Shown: positions 17,101 through 31,545, counted from the stretch's first letter. The stretch: 64,000 nucleotides of DNA from Bog-473 sp963726005 (GCA_963726005.1 CAVSAT010000003.1:11824-75823); one strand, 5' to 3'. Notes: generated from the letters alone by a model not told the origin. Program-made: numbers and translations.

Positions 17101-18570
17101 TCAGCCGCGGCGGTCCGTCGCGCCCGGAGTCGCCGGCAGCCCGGCCGGGCGCTCCGCCGAATGGGCCTCGTAGTCGAGCCACCAGCGCTCGCAGCCTTCA
17201 GGCACCGGGAAGCCGAGCTGCTTGCGCCGGTCGACCAGGTCGCGTACCCGCTCCTTCTGCTCGCGCACGAGGGCGAGGGCGCCGGCGCCGGTCCCGTCGG
17301 TCGGGCTGTTCGCCCAGAGGGACTCCTCCAGGCGCCAGGCCTCGCGCCGACCTTCGACGATGGCGTGGGTGCCGTCGGCGATGTCGGCTCTGATGCCGGC
17401 GTCGCTGTCGGCCAGGACATCGGCGGCGCGCAGCCAGCCGTAGTCCTTGTTGATGCGCAGGAGGCCGGGCTCAATCTCGAACAGGCCCACGACGTCGACG
17501 ACGGGGTCGATGGTGATGATGGTGGAACCCTCAGGGAGGGCGACGTTGAGGTTGGAGATCTGCCGCTCGGCCACCCCGATCATCCCCATCGACCGCAGGC
17601 CGATGTAGCCGAGGGGCGCACCCGCGTAGTCGCGCTCGTCGCGCTCGAGCCGGAGCGGCACCGCGACGACGGCGAAGATCCGCGTCGCCCCCAGCTCCGC
17701 GGCGGCGCGCACGGGGACGATCTCGATCACGCCGCCGTCGACGTAGTCGTCGTCGCCCATCGGGTGCGGGGGAAAGACCATGGGCACACTCGCCGAGGCC
17801 ACCGCGCCGTCGACCAGGTCGACCGGGCCGGCGGACGTGCCAGGGGCGGGGGTGCGCGCGTCGGACTCGACGATCGTCCCGTCCTCGGTCACGAAGCGGA
17901 GGGTGCCCGCCCGCAGGGCGGTCACCGCCAGGCGTAGCTGCAGGCCCGGCCGCGCGACGAGGGCGGGGTCGACGGGCCGCATGCCCTGGTCGCTGCCGAG
18001 GCGCAGCGTGTCCGCCAGGGGGTCGAGGTTGAGGACCGCGCTGCCGCTCGTGCGCAGCTGCCGGCGGACGCGGGGAAGGCGGAAGACGGCGCCGGCGCCG
18101 AGGCGCAGGATGTGGCGTTGGCGCCTGCGGCGGGCCCGCCGCGCCTGGCGTCGCTGCCGACGGTTGGATTCGCCCGCCGGGGGCACGACGTCGCCGCCCG
18201 CGAACACCGTGGCCGGCGTGAGGGGAAACGGCGGTCGAGTGCCCTCGGTGATCTCCTGGTGGATCTCGCGGCCCAGAGCGGTGCCGTCGAGCGCGGCGAG
18301 CCAGGCCTGCTTGCCGAAGACATGGCCGGCGTTCGTCCAGGCGAGTACGTCGGCCTCAATCTCGTCAACCCGCTGCGCGAACTCGGGGAGCGTGCGGGCC
18401 TGCGCCAACACGGTGGCGGCGATGGCACCAGCGGAGGTCGCGGTGATGATGTCGGGCACGATCCCCTCGACGCCGACCAGGTACTGCAGGACGCCGACCT
18501 CGAAGGAGCCCTTGGTGCCTCCTCCGGCGAGGACGAACGCGGTGCGGCCGGCGCGAGGATCCATGGGCAT
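17101..18570 (-). CDS. Patatin-like phospholipase family protein
   Basis: About 489 aa. Glycine-rich oxyanion loop FVLAGGGTKGSFEVGVL; the nucleophile motif ITATSAGAI is a relaxed GxSxG (A-T-S-A-G); catalytic Asp is in YVDGGVIEIVPV. An Arg-rich insertion (around 160-180 of the product) separates the Ser and Asp parts. Patatin-like enzymes hydrolyse acyl esters of lipids. The start is ambiguous between two Met codons at 18570 and 18564 and a longer form at 18606; none has a good ribosome binding site. Confidence 0.75.
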   Translation of the reverse strand: MPMDPRAGRTAFVLAGGGTKGSFEVGVLQYLVGVEGIVPDIITATSAGAIAATVLAQARTLPEFAQRVDEIEADVLAWTNAGHVFGKQAWLAALDGTALGREIHQEITEGTRPPFPLTPATVFAGGDVVPPAGESNRRQRRQARRARRRRQRHILRLGAGAVFRLPRVRRQLRTSGSAVLNLDPLADTLRLGSDQGMRPVDPALVARPGLQLRLAVTALRAGTLRFVTEDGTIVESDARTPAPGTSAGPVDLVDGAVASASVPMVFPPHPMGDDDYVDGGVIEIVPVRAAAELGATRIFAVVAVPLRLERDERDYAGAPLGYIGLRSMGMIGVAERQISNLNVALPEGSTIITIDPVVDVVGLFEIEPGLLRINKDYGWLRAADVLADSDAGIRADIADGTHAIVEGRREAWRLEESLWANSPTDGTGAGALALVREQKERVRDLVDRRKQLGFPVPEGCERWWLDYEAHSAERPAGLPATPGATDRRG

Positions 18571-18612
18571 CAGGTGATTCTGGCACCGCGCGCCCAGGCC
18601 CGACAACGATGC

Positions 18613-18828
18613 TCAACCACCCGCGGCAGCGCCCACCACCTCGACCAGGGACCCGGCACGGGCGGGCGTGGTGGCCCACTCCGAGCGCGGGACGATACAG
18701 CGGTCCACGGCGACGGCCACACCTCTTGCACCCTCGTCCTCGACGAGTTGCGCCACGAGGTCGGCGATCGTGGCGCCGCGCGCCACCTGCACCGGCTCGC
18801 CGTTGACGCGCAGCGCGAGCGCGCTCAT
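18613..18828 (-). CDS. thiS: Sulfur carrier protein ThiS
   Basis: 71 aa beta-grasp protein (ALRVNGEPVQVARGATIADL) ending in the diagnostic Gly-Gly. That end is adenylated and loaded with sulfur as a thiocarboxylate for thiazole formation in thiamine synthesis. Its ATG overlaps the TGA of thiO (ATGA), so the two are translationally coupled. The usual partner thiG is not adjacent: the next gene downstream on this strand is the patatin-like gene. Confidence 0.8.
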   Translation of the reverse strand: MSALALRVNGEPVQVARGATIADLVAQLVEDEGARGVAVAVDRCIVPRSEWATTPARAGSLVEVVGAAAGG

Positions 18829-19947
18829 GTCGGCGCCAGCGCCTCGATGAGCGGCGCCACGGGGCGGCGCCCCACCAGGTCGACGACCGCCGCGGCAGTG
18901 AGGGGTGCGAGGAGGATCCCGTTGCGGTGATGGCCGACGGCCGCCACGACGCGCTCCAGGCCGGTCCAGCCGATGCGAGGCACGTTGTCGGGCGTGGCCG
19001 GGCGCAGGCCGGCGCTGGCCTCGAGCAATTCGAGCTCGTCGATACCGGGCACGATCTCCACGCGCGTCGCAGAGCAGCTCGTGGACGGCCCCCGCCTGCA
19101 CGGTGGTGTCGACGCCGCGCTCCTCGACGGTGGCCCCGACCACCAGGGAGCCGTCGCGGCGCGGCACCAGGTAGACGGAGTGCCCGCGTACGAGGCCGCG
19201 CACGGTCCGGGTCAGGAGCGGCGAGCCGGCCCCCCGCAGGCCGTCGCGGGGCCCGAGGCGCAGGATGTGACCCTTGACGGGGCGGACGAGCGGGAGGCCG
19301 GCGTCCCCCAGGCCGGCGATGGCCGGCAGGCCGGTTCCCGCCGCCAGGACGACGTGGTCCGGCGCGAGGCGGCGGCCGTCCGCCAGGACGAGCTCGGGCC
19401 CGGGCTCCACGGCCGCCACGGTGCCCTCGACGAGGGTCACGCCCGCCGCGTGGCACGCGTGCACCAGCGCGTCGAGCAGGGCGCGGTTGTCGACGTGGTG
19501 ATCGCCCGGCACCTCGATGCCGCCGCGCAGCGCCGGGCTCAGCGCAGGCACGAGGGCGCGGCACTCGCTCGTGCTCCGGCGTTCGGCATCGAGGCCGAGC
19601 GAGTGCTGGTACGCGAGCAGGTCGTCGAGGCTGGCCCGGTCGGAGGCATCGAGCGCCACGGTCACCGTTCCGGTGGTGTCGTAGCCGACGGAGCGCCCGG
19701 CCTCCGTCTCCAGCGCGTCGGCGAAGGCGGGCCACCGGCGTGCGCCCTCGAGCAGGAGCGCCGTCAGGGCGGATTCGCCGAACTGCGCCTCGGTCACCGG
19801 GGCGATCATGCCCGCCGCCACCCACGAGGCGCCCTCGCGCCCGGGTGCGGGCGCCACGAGCGCCACCTCATGGCCGTGGCGTGACAGTTGCCAGGCGCAG
19901 GCGAGGCCGATGACCCCGCCCCCCACGACCTGGACACGCGCCAACAT
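18825..19947 (-). pseudogene. thiO: Glycine oxidase ThiO with a one-base frameshift
   Basis: FAD Rossmann motif VVGGGVIGLACAWQL at the N-terminus, then the DAO fold through VHELLCDA. Near 19065-19075 the frame breaks. The proper C-terminus (EIVPGIDELELLEASAG ... TPDN ... GHHRNGILLAPL) continues in another frame to a TGA at 18825. The junction reads gac gcg c gtg gag, so one extra base explains it. ThiO makes dehydroglycine for the thiazole ring. A sequencing error is quite possible, since both halves are otherwise intact and thiS follows in the correct coupled position. No TPP riboswitch fits in the 103-bp gap to gltB. Confidence 0.7.
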
Positions 19948-20050
19948 GTGCCCAGCCTAGAAGGGCATTCGTGTATTCTGGACGTTCCACCTTCGGGCCA
20001 ACGTCGTCCCGGTAGCCGTTCAACTTCTCCCCATTTTCGGAAGGACGCCG

Positions 20051-24605
<4,555 letters not shown>

Positions 24606-24613
<8 letters not shown>

Positions 24614-26168
24614 GGCGACCGGCTTCATGGAATTCGGGAGGGAGCTGCCACGGCGGCGGCCCGTCTCGGTGCGCCTACGGGACTGGAAAGAGGTCTACGA
24701 GCCCTTCCCCGAGGAGGCGACGAAGGAGCAGGGGGCACGCTGCATGGACTGCGGCATTCCCTTCTGCCACGACGGCTGCCCGCTCGGGAACCTGATCCCG
24801 GAGTGGAACGACCTGGTGTACCGGGACGACTGGCCCGATGCGATGGAGCGCCTGCACGCCACCAACAACTTCCCCGAGTTCACGGGGCGCCTGTGCCCGG
24901 CCCCGTGCGAGGCCGCCTGCGTGCTCGGGATCAACGACAACCCGGTGACGATCGAGAGGATCGAGTACGAGATCGTCGAGCGGGCCTGGGACGAGGGCTG
25001 GGTGACCCCGCAGGTCCCGACGGTGCGCACGGGCAAGTCCGTCGCAGTGGTGGGCTCGGGACCGGCCGGGCTGGCGGCGGCCCAGCAGCTCGTGCGGGCG
25101 GGGCACGGCGTCACCGTGTTCGAGCGGGCGGAGAAGCCCGGCGGCCTACTGCGCTACGGCATCCCCGAATTCAAGATGGAGAAGGCGGTGCTGGACCGGC
25201 GCCTGGCGCAGATGGAGGCCGAGGGCATCACGTTCCTGTGCTCCACGGCGGTGGGCGGCGCGGGCGAGGGGGCGGGAGAGGGCTCCCGCGAGGTTGGGGA
25301 CGTGACGGAGCCGGGGGAGCAGCGCGGTCTCGGGACGGCGAGCGCGCCCGACGTCGAGGTGCGGCCGGCCGCCGAGGTTCGGGCGTCGTTCGACGCGGTC
25401 GTGCTGGCGGGCGGGGCGACGCTGCCGCGCGACCTGCCGGTGCCCGGGCGGGAGCTGGCGGGCGTCTGCTTCGCCATGGAGTACCTGAAGCCGTCGAACC
25501 TCGTGCGGGAACGCGCCCTGGCGTCGTCGCCCATCGACGCCAGAGGCAAGCGCGTCGTCATCATCGGCGGCGGCGACACCGGGGCCGACTGCCTGGGCAC
25601 CGCGCACCGTCAGGGTGCCGCATCGGTGCACCAGCTCGAGATCATGTCGGAGCCCCCGAGCGACCGGCTGGCCGACAACCCATGGCCGCTGTGGCCGCTC
25701 ATCCTGCGCTCCTCGTCCGCCCACGAGGAAGGGGGAGAGCGCCTGTTCTCGGTGACCACCACCGAGTTCGTCGACGACGGGACGGGGGCCGTGCGGGCGT
25801 TGCGGGGCCACACCGTCGAGATGCGCACCGAGGGCGGGCGCACCGTCTTCGAGCAGGTGCCGGGATCGGCGTTCGAGCTGCCGTGCGAGCTGGTGCTCCT
25901 CGCGATGGGCTTCGTCGGCACGGAGCGGCGGGGGGCGGTGGCAGAGCTCGGGGTCACGGTGGGCCCGCGCGGGACGGTGGAGGCCGACGGGCAGTGGGCC
26001 ACGAGCGCCGACGGCGTCTTCGTGTGCGGCGACCAGACCCGGGGGCAGAGCCTGATCGTGTGGGCCATCGCCGAGGGTCGCTCCTGTGCCGCCGCGGTGG
26101 ACCGCTGGCTCATGGGGACGACGTCGCTGCCCGCCCCGCTTGCGCCCGGGCAGCTGGCTTTGCGCTGA
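24606..26168 (+). CDS. gltD: Glutamate synthase small subunit
   Basis: 520 aa. N-terminal Fe-S cysteines (C46, C49, C54, C58 and C97, C101, C105), FAD motif VAVVGSGPAGLAAAQQL, NADPH motif VVIIGGGDTGADCLG and C-terminal VFVCGDQTRGQSLIVWAI. It passes electrons from NADPH to GltB. The start overlaps the gltB stop, so the two are translationally coupled. An extra Gly/Glu-rich stretch of about 38 residues (about 218-256) sits between the FAD and NADPH parts and looks like a surface insertion. Confidence 0.95.
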
Positions 26169-26197
26169 GCGGCGGCGCCGGCCTACGGGCTGTTTGT

Positions 26198-26257
26198 GAA
26201 ACCCTCAACCGACCGTTGAGAGTTGGGACAAGAAACCCTCAACCGAGCGTTGAGAGT
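26198..26257. repeat. Two 26-bp direct repeats, each containing a CTCAAC/GTTGAG inverted repeat
   Basis: The copies at 26198-26223 and 26232-26257 differ at one base and are spaced 34 bases start to start. Each contains a 6-bp stem (CTCAAC, 5-nt loop, GTTGAG) extendable by two more pairs past a mismatch. They lie between the convergent 3' ends of gltD and the VOC gene. They could be tandem weak terminators or a regulator binding pair. Confidence 0.6.
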
Positions 26258-26278
26258 ATCGGAAGAGATACCCCGGGG

Positions 26279-26743
26279 TCAGGAGTACCGCGCAGCCCTC
26301 GTCCCCGGCCCGTTGAAGACCCCCGGGACGGCGTCGGGGTTCTCGACACAGACCTCGCCCTCGAGCCCGTCGGGGTCCCGGAAGAAGAGGCTCAGCATCG
26401 GACCGAAGTCGGTCACGAAGTCGTCGGCCAACCCCCGCTCCATCAGGCGATCGCGGATGGTCTCGAAGGCGTCGAGCGACGCGGCCTGCAGGGCCAGGTG
26501 ATCGAGGCGGCCCCGGCCGAACATGGGTGTCTGGCGGTCGGCCTCGTGATTGCCCTCAATCTGGAACACATTGAGCTCCGCCCAGTCCCCGATCTTGATG
26601 ATGGACAGCCGCGGCCCCTCTCCCTCGGGGAACTCGCTGCCGTCGCGCAGGACCTCGGCGTCGAAGACGTCGCGGTAGAAGCCGTTCAGGCGGTCCGCAT
26701 CATTGGTGATGACCGCCACGTGGTTCAGACCCTTGAGCAGCAC
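26279..26743 (-). CDS. VOC (glyoxalase/dioxygenase superfamily) protein
   Basis: 154 aa, two beta-alpha-beta-beta-beta modules: LNHVAVITNDADRLNGFYRD with a metal-type His near the N-terminus and LDHLALQAASLDAFETIRD in the second half, ending FFRDPDGLEGEV with a metal-type Glu. The GTG start is fixed by AAGGAGG seven bases upstream. Members include glyoxalases, ring-cleavage dioxygenases and resistance proteins; the substrate is unknown. Confidence 0.8.
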   Translation of the reverse strand: MLLKGLNHVAVITNDADRLNGFYRDVFDAEVLRDGSEFPEGEGPRLSIIKIGDWAELNVFQIEGNHEADRQTPMFGRGRLDHLALQAASLDAFETIRDRLMERGLADDFVTDFGPMLSLFFRDPDGLEGEVCVENPDAVPGVFNGPGTRAARYS

Positions 26744-26856
26744 GCCCTGCCTCCTTGGCTCGTCCGGTGCACCCACTGTAGGAAGGCTGCGTGCGGCGCG
26801 GAGCACGGCTACGTCGCGCCCCGGGAAGGGCCCCGCACCGTAGGTACAGTGAGGGC

Positions 26857-27693
26857 GTGTCCTGGTGCGTCGCCAACGGCGTATCGCTCTACTACGAGCT
26901 GGACGAGCTGGCGGGGACCGGCTACGGGACGCGGGATCGGCTTCTGTGCATCTCGGGCACCGGAGGTGACCTGCGCACCCGGCCCGGGCTGACCGACGGC
27001 CTGGCCGACACGTTTCAACTGCTCCTCTACGACCAGCGCGGCCTCGGGCAGAGCAGCCTGCCGGCCGAGCCCTCCGCCATGGCCGATTTCGCCGACGACG
27101 CAGCCGCACTCCTCGACGCTGTCGGCTGGGACGACTGCCTCGTCGTGGGCGTGTCCTTCGGCGGCATGGTGGCCCAGGAGCTGACGCTGCGGCATCCCCG
27201 GCGGGTGCGTCGCCTCGTCCTTGCCTGCACCTCGGCGGGCGGCGCGGGCGGCGCCTCCTACCCCCTGCACGACCTCGTGAACCTCGACGACGACGCGAGG
27301 GCCGCCCTGCAGATGGAGCTGCTCGACACCCGGTGGGACGGGGCCTGGCGGGCCGCGCACCCCGAGCAGGTCGCGCTGATCGCGAGCCGGATGCCCTCGG
27401 GGGCCGGGGAGCACGGAGCCGAGACTCCGGGACTGGCCAACCAGCTCGCGGCGCGGGCGCGGCACGACACGGCGGCCCGACTGGGGAGCATTGGCTGCCC
27501 GACGCTCGTCTGCGGCGGGCGCTTCGACGGTCTCGCCCCACCGGCCAACAGCGAGTTCCTGGCCGGCGCGATCCCGGACGCGCGGTTGGCGCTGTTCGAC
27601 GGCGGACACCTCTTCCTGCTGCAGGACGGCACGGCGATGCCCGCCATCATCGAGTTCCTCGGCGCCGGAGCGCACGGCGCGGCCGGCCCGTAG
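26857..27693 (+). CDS. Alpha/beta hydrolase
   Basis: 278 aa. LLCISGTGGDLRTRPG oxyanion region, LLYDQRGLGQSSLP, nucleophile elbow VGVSFGGMVAQ (Ser in GVSFGG), acid in GGRFDGLAPP and catalytic His in FDGGHLFLLQD. This is the arrangement of the homoserine-acetyltransferase/proline iminopeptidase-like and haloperoxidase-like group; no substrate can be assigned. GTG start at 26857 gives the family-like N-terminus. It ends 10 bases before pgi on the same strand. Confidence 0.75.
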   Translation: MSWCVANGVSLYYELDELAGTGYGTRDRLLCISGTGGDLRTRPGLTDGLADTFQLLLYDQRGLGQSSLPAEPSAMADFADDAAALLDAVGWDDCLVVGVSFGGMVAQELTLRHPRRVRRLVLACTSAGGAGGASYPLHDLVNLDDDARAALQMELLDTRWDGAWRAAHPEQVALIASRMPSGAGEHGAETPGLANQLAARARHDTAARLGSIGCPTLVCGGRFDGLAPPANSEFLAGAIPDARLALFDGGHLFLLQDGTAMPAIIEFLGAGAHGAAGP

Positions 27694-27703
27694 ATTGCCC
27701 ACC

Positions 27704-29344
27704 ATGGACGTGATGACCACACCCGAGTGGAAGGCGCTGGCGGCGCACTTCGACGAGATCTCGCCGCGCCACCTGCGCGACCTCTTCGCCGCGGACCCCG
27801 CGCGGGCCGTGCGCCTCACCGCGGAGGGCGCCGACCTCGCCCTGGACTACTCGAAGCAGCGCATCACGGACGAGACGCTGCGCCTCCTCATGGCGGTCGC
27901 ACGCGCCGCCAGGGTGGAAGAGCGTCGTGATGCGATGTTCTCCGGCGAGCACATCAACACGACCGAGGACCGCGCCGTCCTGCACGTGGCGCTGCGGATG
28001 CCCCCGGGCACGTCGCTCGTGGTCGACGGTCAAGACGTTGTCGCCGACGTTCACGCGGTCTTGGGGAAGATGGGCGAGCTCTCGGAGCGCATCCGCAACG
28101 GATCGTGGACCGGTGCGACGGGGAAGCGGATCGGCGCCGTTGTCAACATCGGCATCGGGGGCTCGGACCTCGGACCGGCCATGGCCACCACCGCACTGGC
28201 GGACTACGCACAGCCGGGGCTGATCAGCCGGTTCGTGTCCAACGTCGACCCGGTCGACCTCTATGCCGCCACCCACGATCTCGACCCGGCCACGACGCTG
28301 TTCGTCGTCAGCTCGAAGACGTTCACCACACTCGAGACCCTGACGAACGCCGCAGCGGCCCGCGACTGGCTGCTGCGGGGTCTCGGCGCGTCGGCGGGGG
28401 AGGGTGCGGTGGCCAAGCACTTCGTCGCCGTGTCCACCAACGCGCGCGGCGTGGCCGAGTTCGGCATCGACCCCGAGAACATGCTCGAGTTCTGGGACTG
28501 GGTCGGCGGTCGCTACAGCTACGACTCGGCCATCGGCTTCTCGCTCATGGTGGCCATCGGGCGCCAGGCCTTCGGCGAGATGCTCTTCGGGTTCCACTCC
28601 ATCGACGAGCACTTCCGCTCGGCACCTCTGGAGGAGAACCTCCCCGTCATCCAGGGCATGCTCAACGTCTGGTACGACAACTTCTTCGGTGCCGAGACCC
28701 ACGCCGTGCTGCCGTACAGCCACCGCCTCGCCCGCTTCCCGGCCTACCTGCAACAGCTGACCATGGAGTCGAACGGCAAGTCGGTGCGCCTGGACGGCAC
28801 GCCGGTGTGGGGACAGACGGGCGAGATCTTCTGGGGCGAACCGGGCACCAACGGCCAGCACGCCTTCTACCAGTTGCTCCATCAGGGCACGAAGCTGGTC
28901 CCGGCCGACTTCATCACCTTCGCGCGGTCGACTCACGAGACGGGTGACCAGCACGACCTGCTCATGGCCAACTGCCTGGCGCAGACGAAGGCCCTCGCCT
29001 TCGGCCGGACGGCCGAAGAGGTCGCGGCCGACGGGACGCCCGCTGCGTTGGTGCCGCACAAGGTCATGCCGGGCAACCGGCCGAGTTCGACCATCCTCGC
29101 CCCCAAGTTGACGCCGTCCGTGCTCGGCCAGCTGGTGGCGCTGTACGAGCACACGGTGTTCGTCGAGGGCTCCGTGTGGGGCATCGACTCGTTCGACCAG
29201 TGGGGCGTCGAGCTGGGCAAGGTCATGGCGAAAGAGCTGGCGCCCCTTCTGACCGCCGAGTCGCCCCCGGACCTCTCCGGGCAGGACTCCTCGACGGCGT
29301 CGCTGGCCCGTCGCTACCGGGCCCTGCGCGGGCGACCCGTCTGA
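27704..29344 (+). CDS. pgi: Glucose-6-phosphate isomerase
   Basis: 546 aa. Both family signatures are present: WVGGRYSYDSAIG (with the conserved GGR-S) and GSVWGIDSFDQWGVELGK. So are VVSSKTFTTLETLTNA and GTNGQHAFYQLLHQGT, which carry catalytic Glu and His residues. It interconverts glucose-6-phosphate and fructose-6-phosphate. The ATG giving MDVMTTPEWK is chosen; an open frame extends upstream through the hydrolase gene and is not coding. Confidence 0.96.
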   Translation: MDVMTTPEWKALAAHFDEISPRHLRDLFAADPARAVRLTAEGADLALDYSKQRITDETLRLLMAVARAARVEERRDAMFSGEHINTTEDRAVLHVALRMPPGTSLVVDGQDVVADVHAVLGKMGELSERIRNGSWTGATGKRIGAVVNIGIGGSDLGPAMATTALADYAQPGLISRFVSNVDPVDLYAATHDLDPATTLFVVSSKTFTTLETLTNAAAARDWLLRGLGASAGEGAVAKHFVAVSTNARGVAEFGIDPENMLEFWDWVGGRYSYDSAIGFSLMVAIGRQAFGEMLFGFHSIDEHFRSAPLEENLPVIQGMLNVWYDNFFGAETHAVLPYSHRLARFPAYLQQLTMESNGKSVRLDGTPVWGQTGEIFWGEPGTNGQHAFYQLLHQGTKLVPADFITFARSTHETGDQHDLLMANCLAQTKALAFGRTAEEVAADGTPAALVPHKVMPGNRPSSTILAPKLTPSVLGQLVALYEHTVFVEGSVWGIDSFDQWGVELGKVMAKELAPLLTAESPPDLSGQDSSTASLARRYRALRGRPV

Positions 29345-29346
29345 GC

Positions 29347-29784
29347 TCAGGCGCGGCCCTCGAGGCCGTGCAGGGGCTGGCGCGGCAGGAGGCCGCGCCA
29401 CGCGCTCGGGAGCGTGCGCCCCAGTCGACGGAGTTCCTCGAGGTGGAGATCCGACAGTGCGTCGAGGCGCTTGCGACCGGTCGCGGTGAGCTGCACCCGC
29501 ACGACGCGGTGATCCTTCGGGTCACGCACCCGCGTGACCAGCCCTGCCGCGTCGGCGCGATCCACGAGCCCCACCGCGCTGTGGTGGCGGAGGAGGAGGT
29601 AGTCGGCGACCTCGCCGACGGTCGGGCCGCGGCGGTCGGTGTGCCCGCGGACGGCGAGCAGCAGCTGGTGCTGGGCCGGCGTCAGGCCGGTGGCCTCCGT
29701 CTGCTGGTCGCCCCAGCGAAGAAACCTTCGCAGGCCGGTACGTAACGCCAGCAGGTCCTCGAAGTCGGAGTCCCGTAATTGCAT
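29347..29784 (-). CDS. MarR-family transcriptional regulator
   Basis: 145 aa from MQLRDSDFEDLLALRTGL. A winged-helix core (GPTVGEVADYLLLRHHSAVGLVDRADAAG) is followed by the wing DPKDHRVVRVQLTATGRK. Convergent with pgi, 2 bases apart. The target genes are unknown. The reading frame offers an upstream start at 29808. Confidence 0.85.
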   Translation of the reverse strand: MQLRDSDFEDLLALRTGLRRFLRWGDQQTEATGLTPAQHQLLLAVRGHTDRRGPTVGEVADYLLLRHHSAVGLVDRADAAGLVTRVRDPKDHRVVRVQLTATGRKRLDALSDLHLEELRRLGRTLPSAWRGLLPRQPLHGLEGRA

Positions 29785-29817
29785 CGCCTCACGATAGCAT
29801 CGGATCACGATGGTCTT

Positions 29818-29849
29818 GGCGATGGTGGACGTTGGCGATGGTGGACGTT
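29818..29849. repeat. Two perfect tandem copies of a 16-bp unit
   Basis: The unit GGCGATGGTGGACGTT is present twice head to tail just upstream of the marR start. It may be slippage, or a duplicated binding site in the marR promoter region. It lies at the right-hand edge of the GC-rich block. Confidence 0.6.
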
Positions 29850-30026
29850 GCCGGTGGCAGCATCATCCCCCGATGAGCACTGTGACGCCCTACGTCCCGA
29901 CATCGGACTGAACAGACGCTTCTTTGGTGAGCGGCAGCCTCACCCCTTTCGGGCCACCGCGCTGCGTCACGGCGCCCGTTGTCACACCCCCCATCCATAC
30001 TTCTTCTCTGTCCACAAGGAGCACCA

Positions 30027-30236
30027 ATGCACCCCGAATTGCTACGGGCCCTCGCTAAGGCCAGACATGAGGATCTCCTCAACGGGCGTCCAAGCCGAGG
30101 GCAGCCAAGACTGCGACTCGATGATCATTCCCGGCGGTTCCCTCGTTCACGGCAGCGGGTCGGCTCGCTGTTCATTTGGGCGGGCGCACACCTGATCGGA
30201 GACCGCCAGGCCGTGCTGGAGCTGGCTCAGAAATAG
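30027..30236 (+). CDS. Small basic protein of unknown function
   Basis: 69 aa starting MHPELLRALAKARHEDLL, Arg-rich in the middle, with a hydrophobic patch SLFIWAGAHLIG and acidic end. AAGGAG is correctly placed before the ATG. Short proteins of this style occur widely in actinomycetes, but I know no function. Part of its 3' half overlaps an antisense open frame that I do not accept. Confidence 0.6.
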   Translation: MHPELLRALAKARHEDLLNGRPSRGQPRLRLDDHSRRFPRSRQRVGSLFIWAGAHLIGDRQAVLELAQK

Positions 30237-30672
30237 CGCGGACGCGGCTCGGGCCTCTCCACGAGCCAGCCGTGGAGCGAGTCGATTCGTGCCAGACCAT
30301 TCGACCAACCCGCGACTGGGGCAGGCTTGTCGCGCCGCGGCGATGCGCTGGACCGAAGCTCCCGCCATCATTGCAACACCACGACACAGGACAAGCAGGC
30401 CGAACCATCTCAGCTGCCGGAGGGTTCGGGCGCGGACTCGGACAGCTCCACGTCGGGTTGGGGTACGTCCGTACCTCCGAGCCAAGGCGACGATCGCGAA
30501 GAATGCGGCTGTTACGGCGGCGCCCGTAGCCGCCCAGCTTTTCCCCTGCCCGAACAGGTGAGAGGTCATGCAGACGTCTTGAAATGGCAGTTGCACATGC
30601 GGTAGACTCTTCACGCCGGGGGTGGGGCGCACTGCACGCAGGTCATCAAGTGCGCGACGAAAGCTGCCGGAG

Positions 30673-31545
30673 ATGAATCCCACCGACTGGGTTGAGATCG
30701 TGATCAGCGTGATCGTGCCCGTCAAGAACGGTCTCCCTTGGCTGGAAGAGCAGAAGAGGGCCCTTTTCGACCAACAGTGCTGCTATCCATGGGAGGTGAT
30801 TGTCGCCGACAATGGGTCAATCGACCGATCCGCGGCGGTCGTTGAGGGACTCACGTGTCAACATGCCCACCTGCGTCTCGTAGATGCATCCTCAGTCACG
30901 GGTGCTGGAGCCACACGCAATGTCGGAGCCCGATTCGCGCGGGGTGACATCCTTGCCTTTTGTGACGCCGACGATGTGGTTCATCAAGGTTGGGTGGAGA
31001 GCTGGGCACACGCCCTGGCGGACGCAGATCTGGCCGGTGGTTTGACGGACTACTGGTCACTCAACGACCCACCTCCTCCCCGTCCCGCAGTTCTCAGGCC
31101 CCCATCCGCGAGATGTCAGTTCGACTACCTTGACGCTGCCGGGAGCGGAAACATGGCAGTGCGCCGTGACGCGTTCGAACGGGTCTGTGGCTTCGACGAA
31201 GATCTTGCTGTTGGCGAGGACGTCGATCTGTGCTGGCGCATGCAGCTCGCCGGCTACCGTTTCACGATTGGAGAGGGCGTCATATCCAGACGTGAGAAGA
31301 GTGGGACCTATGCATTGCTGAGGAGATCTATTCAATTCGGCCGGTGCGGCCCAGTCCTCTATCAGAGATATCGAGGCGCAGGCCTTCGTGCCGAACCTCT
31401 TTCCGCGCTTCGTGCTTGGTTGTACTTGGTTGCTACAAGTCCCAGACTCTTTGATGCGCACTTCCGACGGATATGGGTACGTAACGCTGGTTCGCGGATA
31501 GGCCGCCTCATCGAGTCATGCAGGCGCCTGGTCTTCTTTCCATAG
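30673..31545 (+). CDS. Family 2 glycosyltransferase
   Basis: 290 aa. VISVIVPVKNGLPWLEEQ starts the GT-A fold; VIVADNGSIDRSAAVVEG binds the nucleotide sugar; LAFCDADDVVHQGWVE holds the metal-binding DxD-type motif; SGNMAVRRDAFERVCGFDEDLAVGEDVDLCWRM contains the acceptor-side ED motif. Likely adds a sugar to a surface glycan. The start is uncertain: GTG codons shortly downstream of the ATG are alternatives. It stands alone, facing the secreted peptidase gene. Confidence 0.8.
   Translation: MNPTDWVEIVISVIVPVKNGLPWLEEQKRALFDQQCCYPWEVIVADNGSIDRSAAVVEGLTCQHAHLRLVDASSVTGAGATRNVGARFARGDILAFCDADDVVHQGWVESWAHALADADLAGGLTDYWSLNDPPPPRPAVLRPPSARCQFDYLDAAGSGNMAVRRDAFERVCGFDEDLAVGEDVDLCWRMQLAGYRFTIGEGVISRREKSGTYALLRRSIQFGRCGPVLYQRYRGAGLRAEPLSALRAWLYLVATSPRLFDAHFRRIWVRNAGSRIGRLIESCRRLVFFP

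Noticed and set aside
19948..20050. Possible TPP riboswitch ahead of thiO
   Set aside because: Only 103 bases separate thiO and gltB, and the conserved TPP aptamer elements are absent.
30147..30569. Minus-strand frame with two hydrophobic segments overlapping the small protein gene
   Set aside because: No ribosome binding site, no family sequence, and it runs antisense into the better supported gene at 30027-30236.
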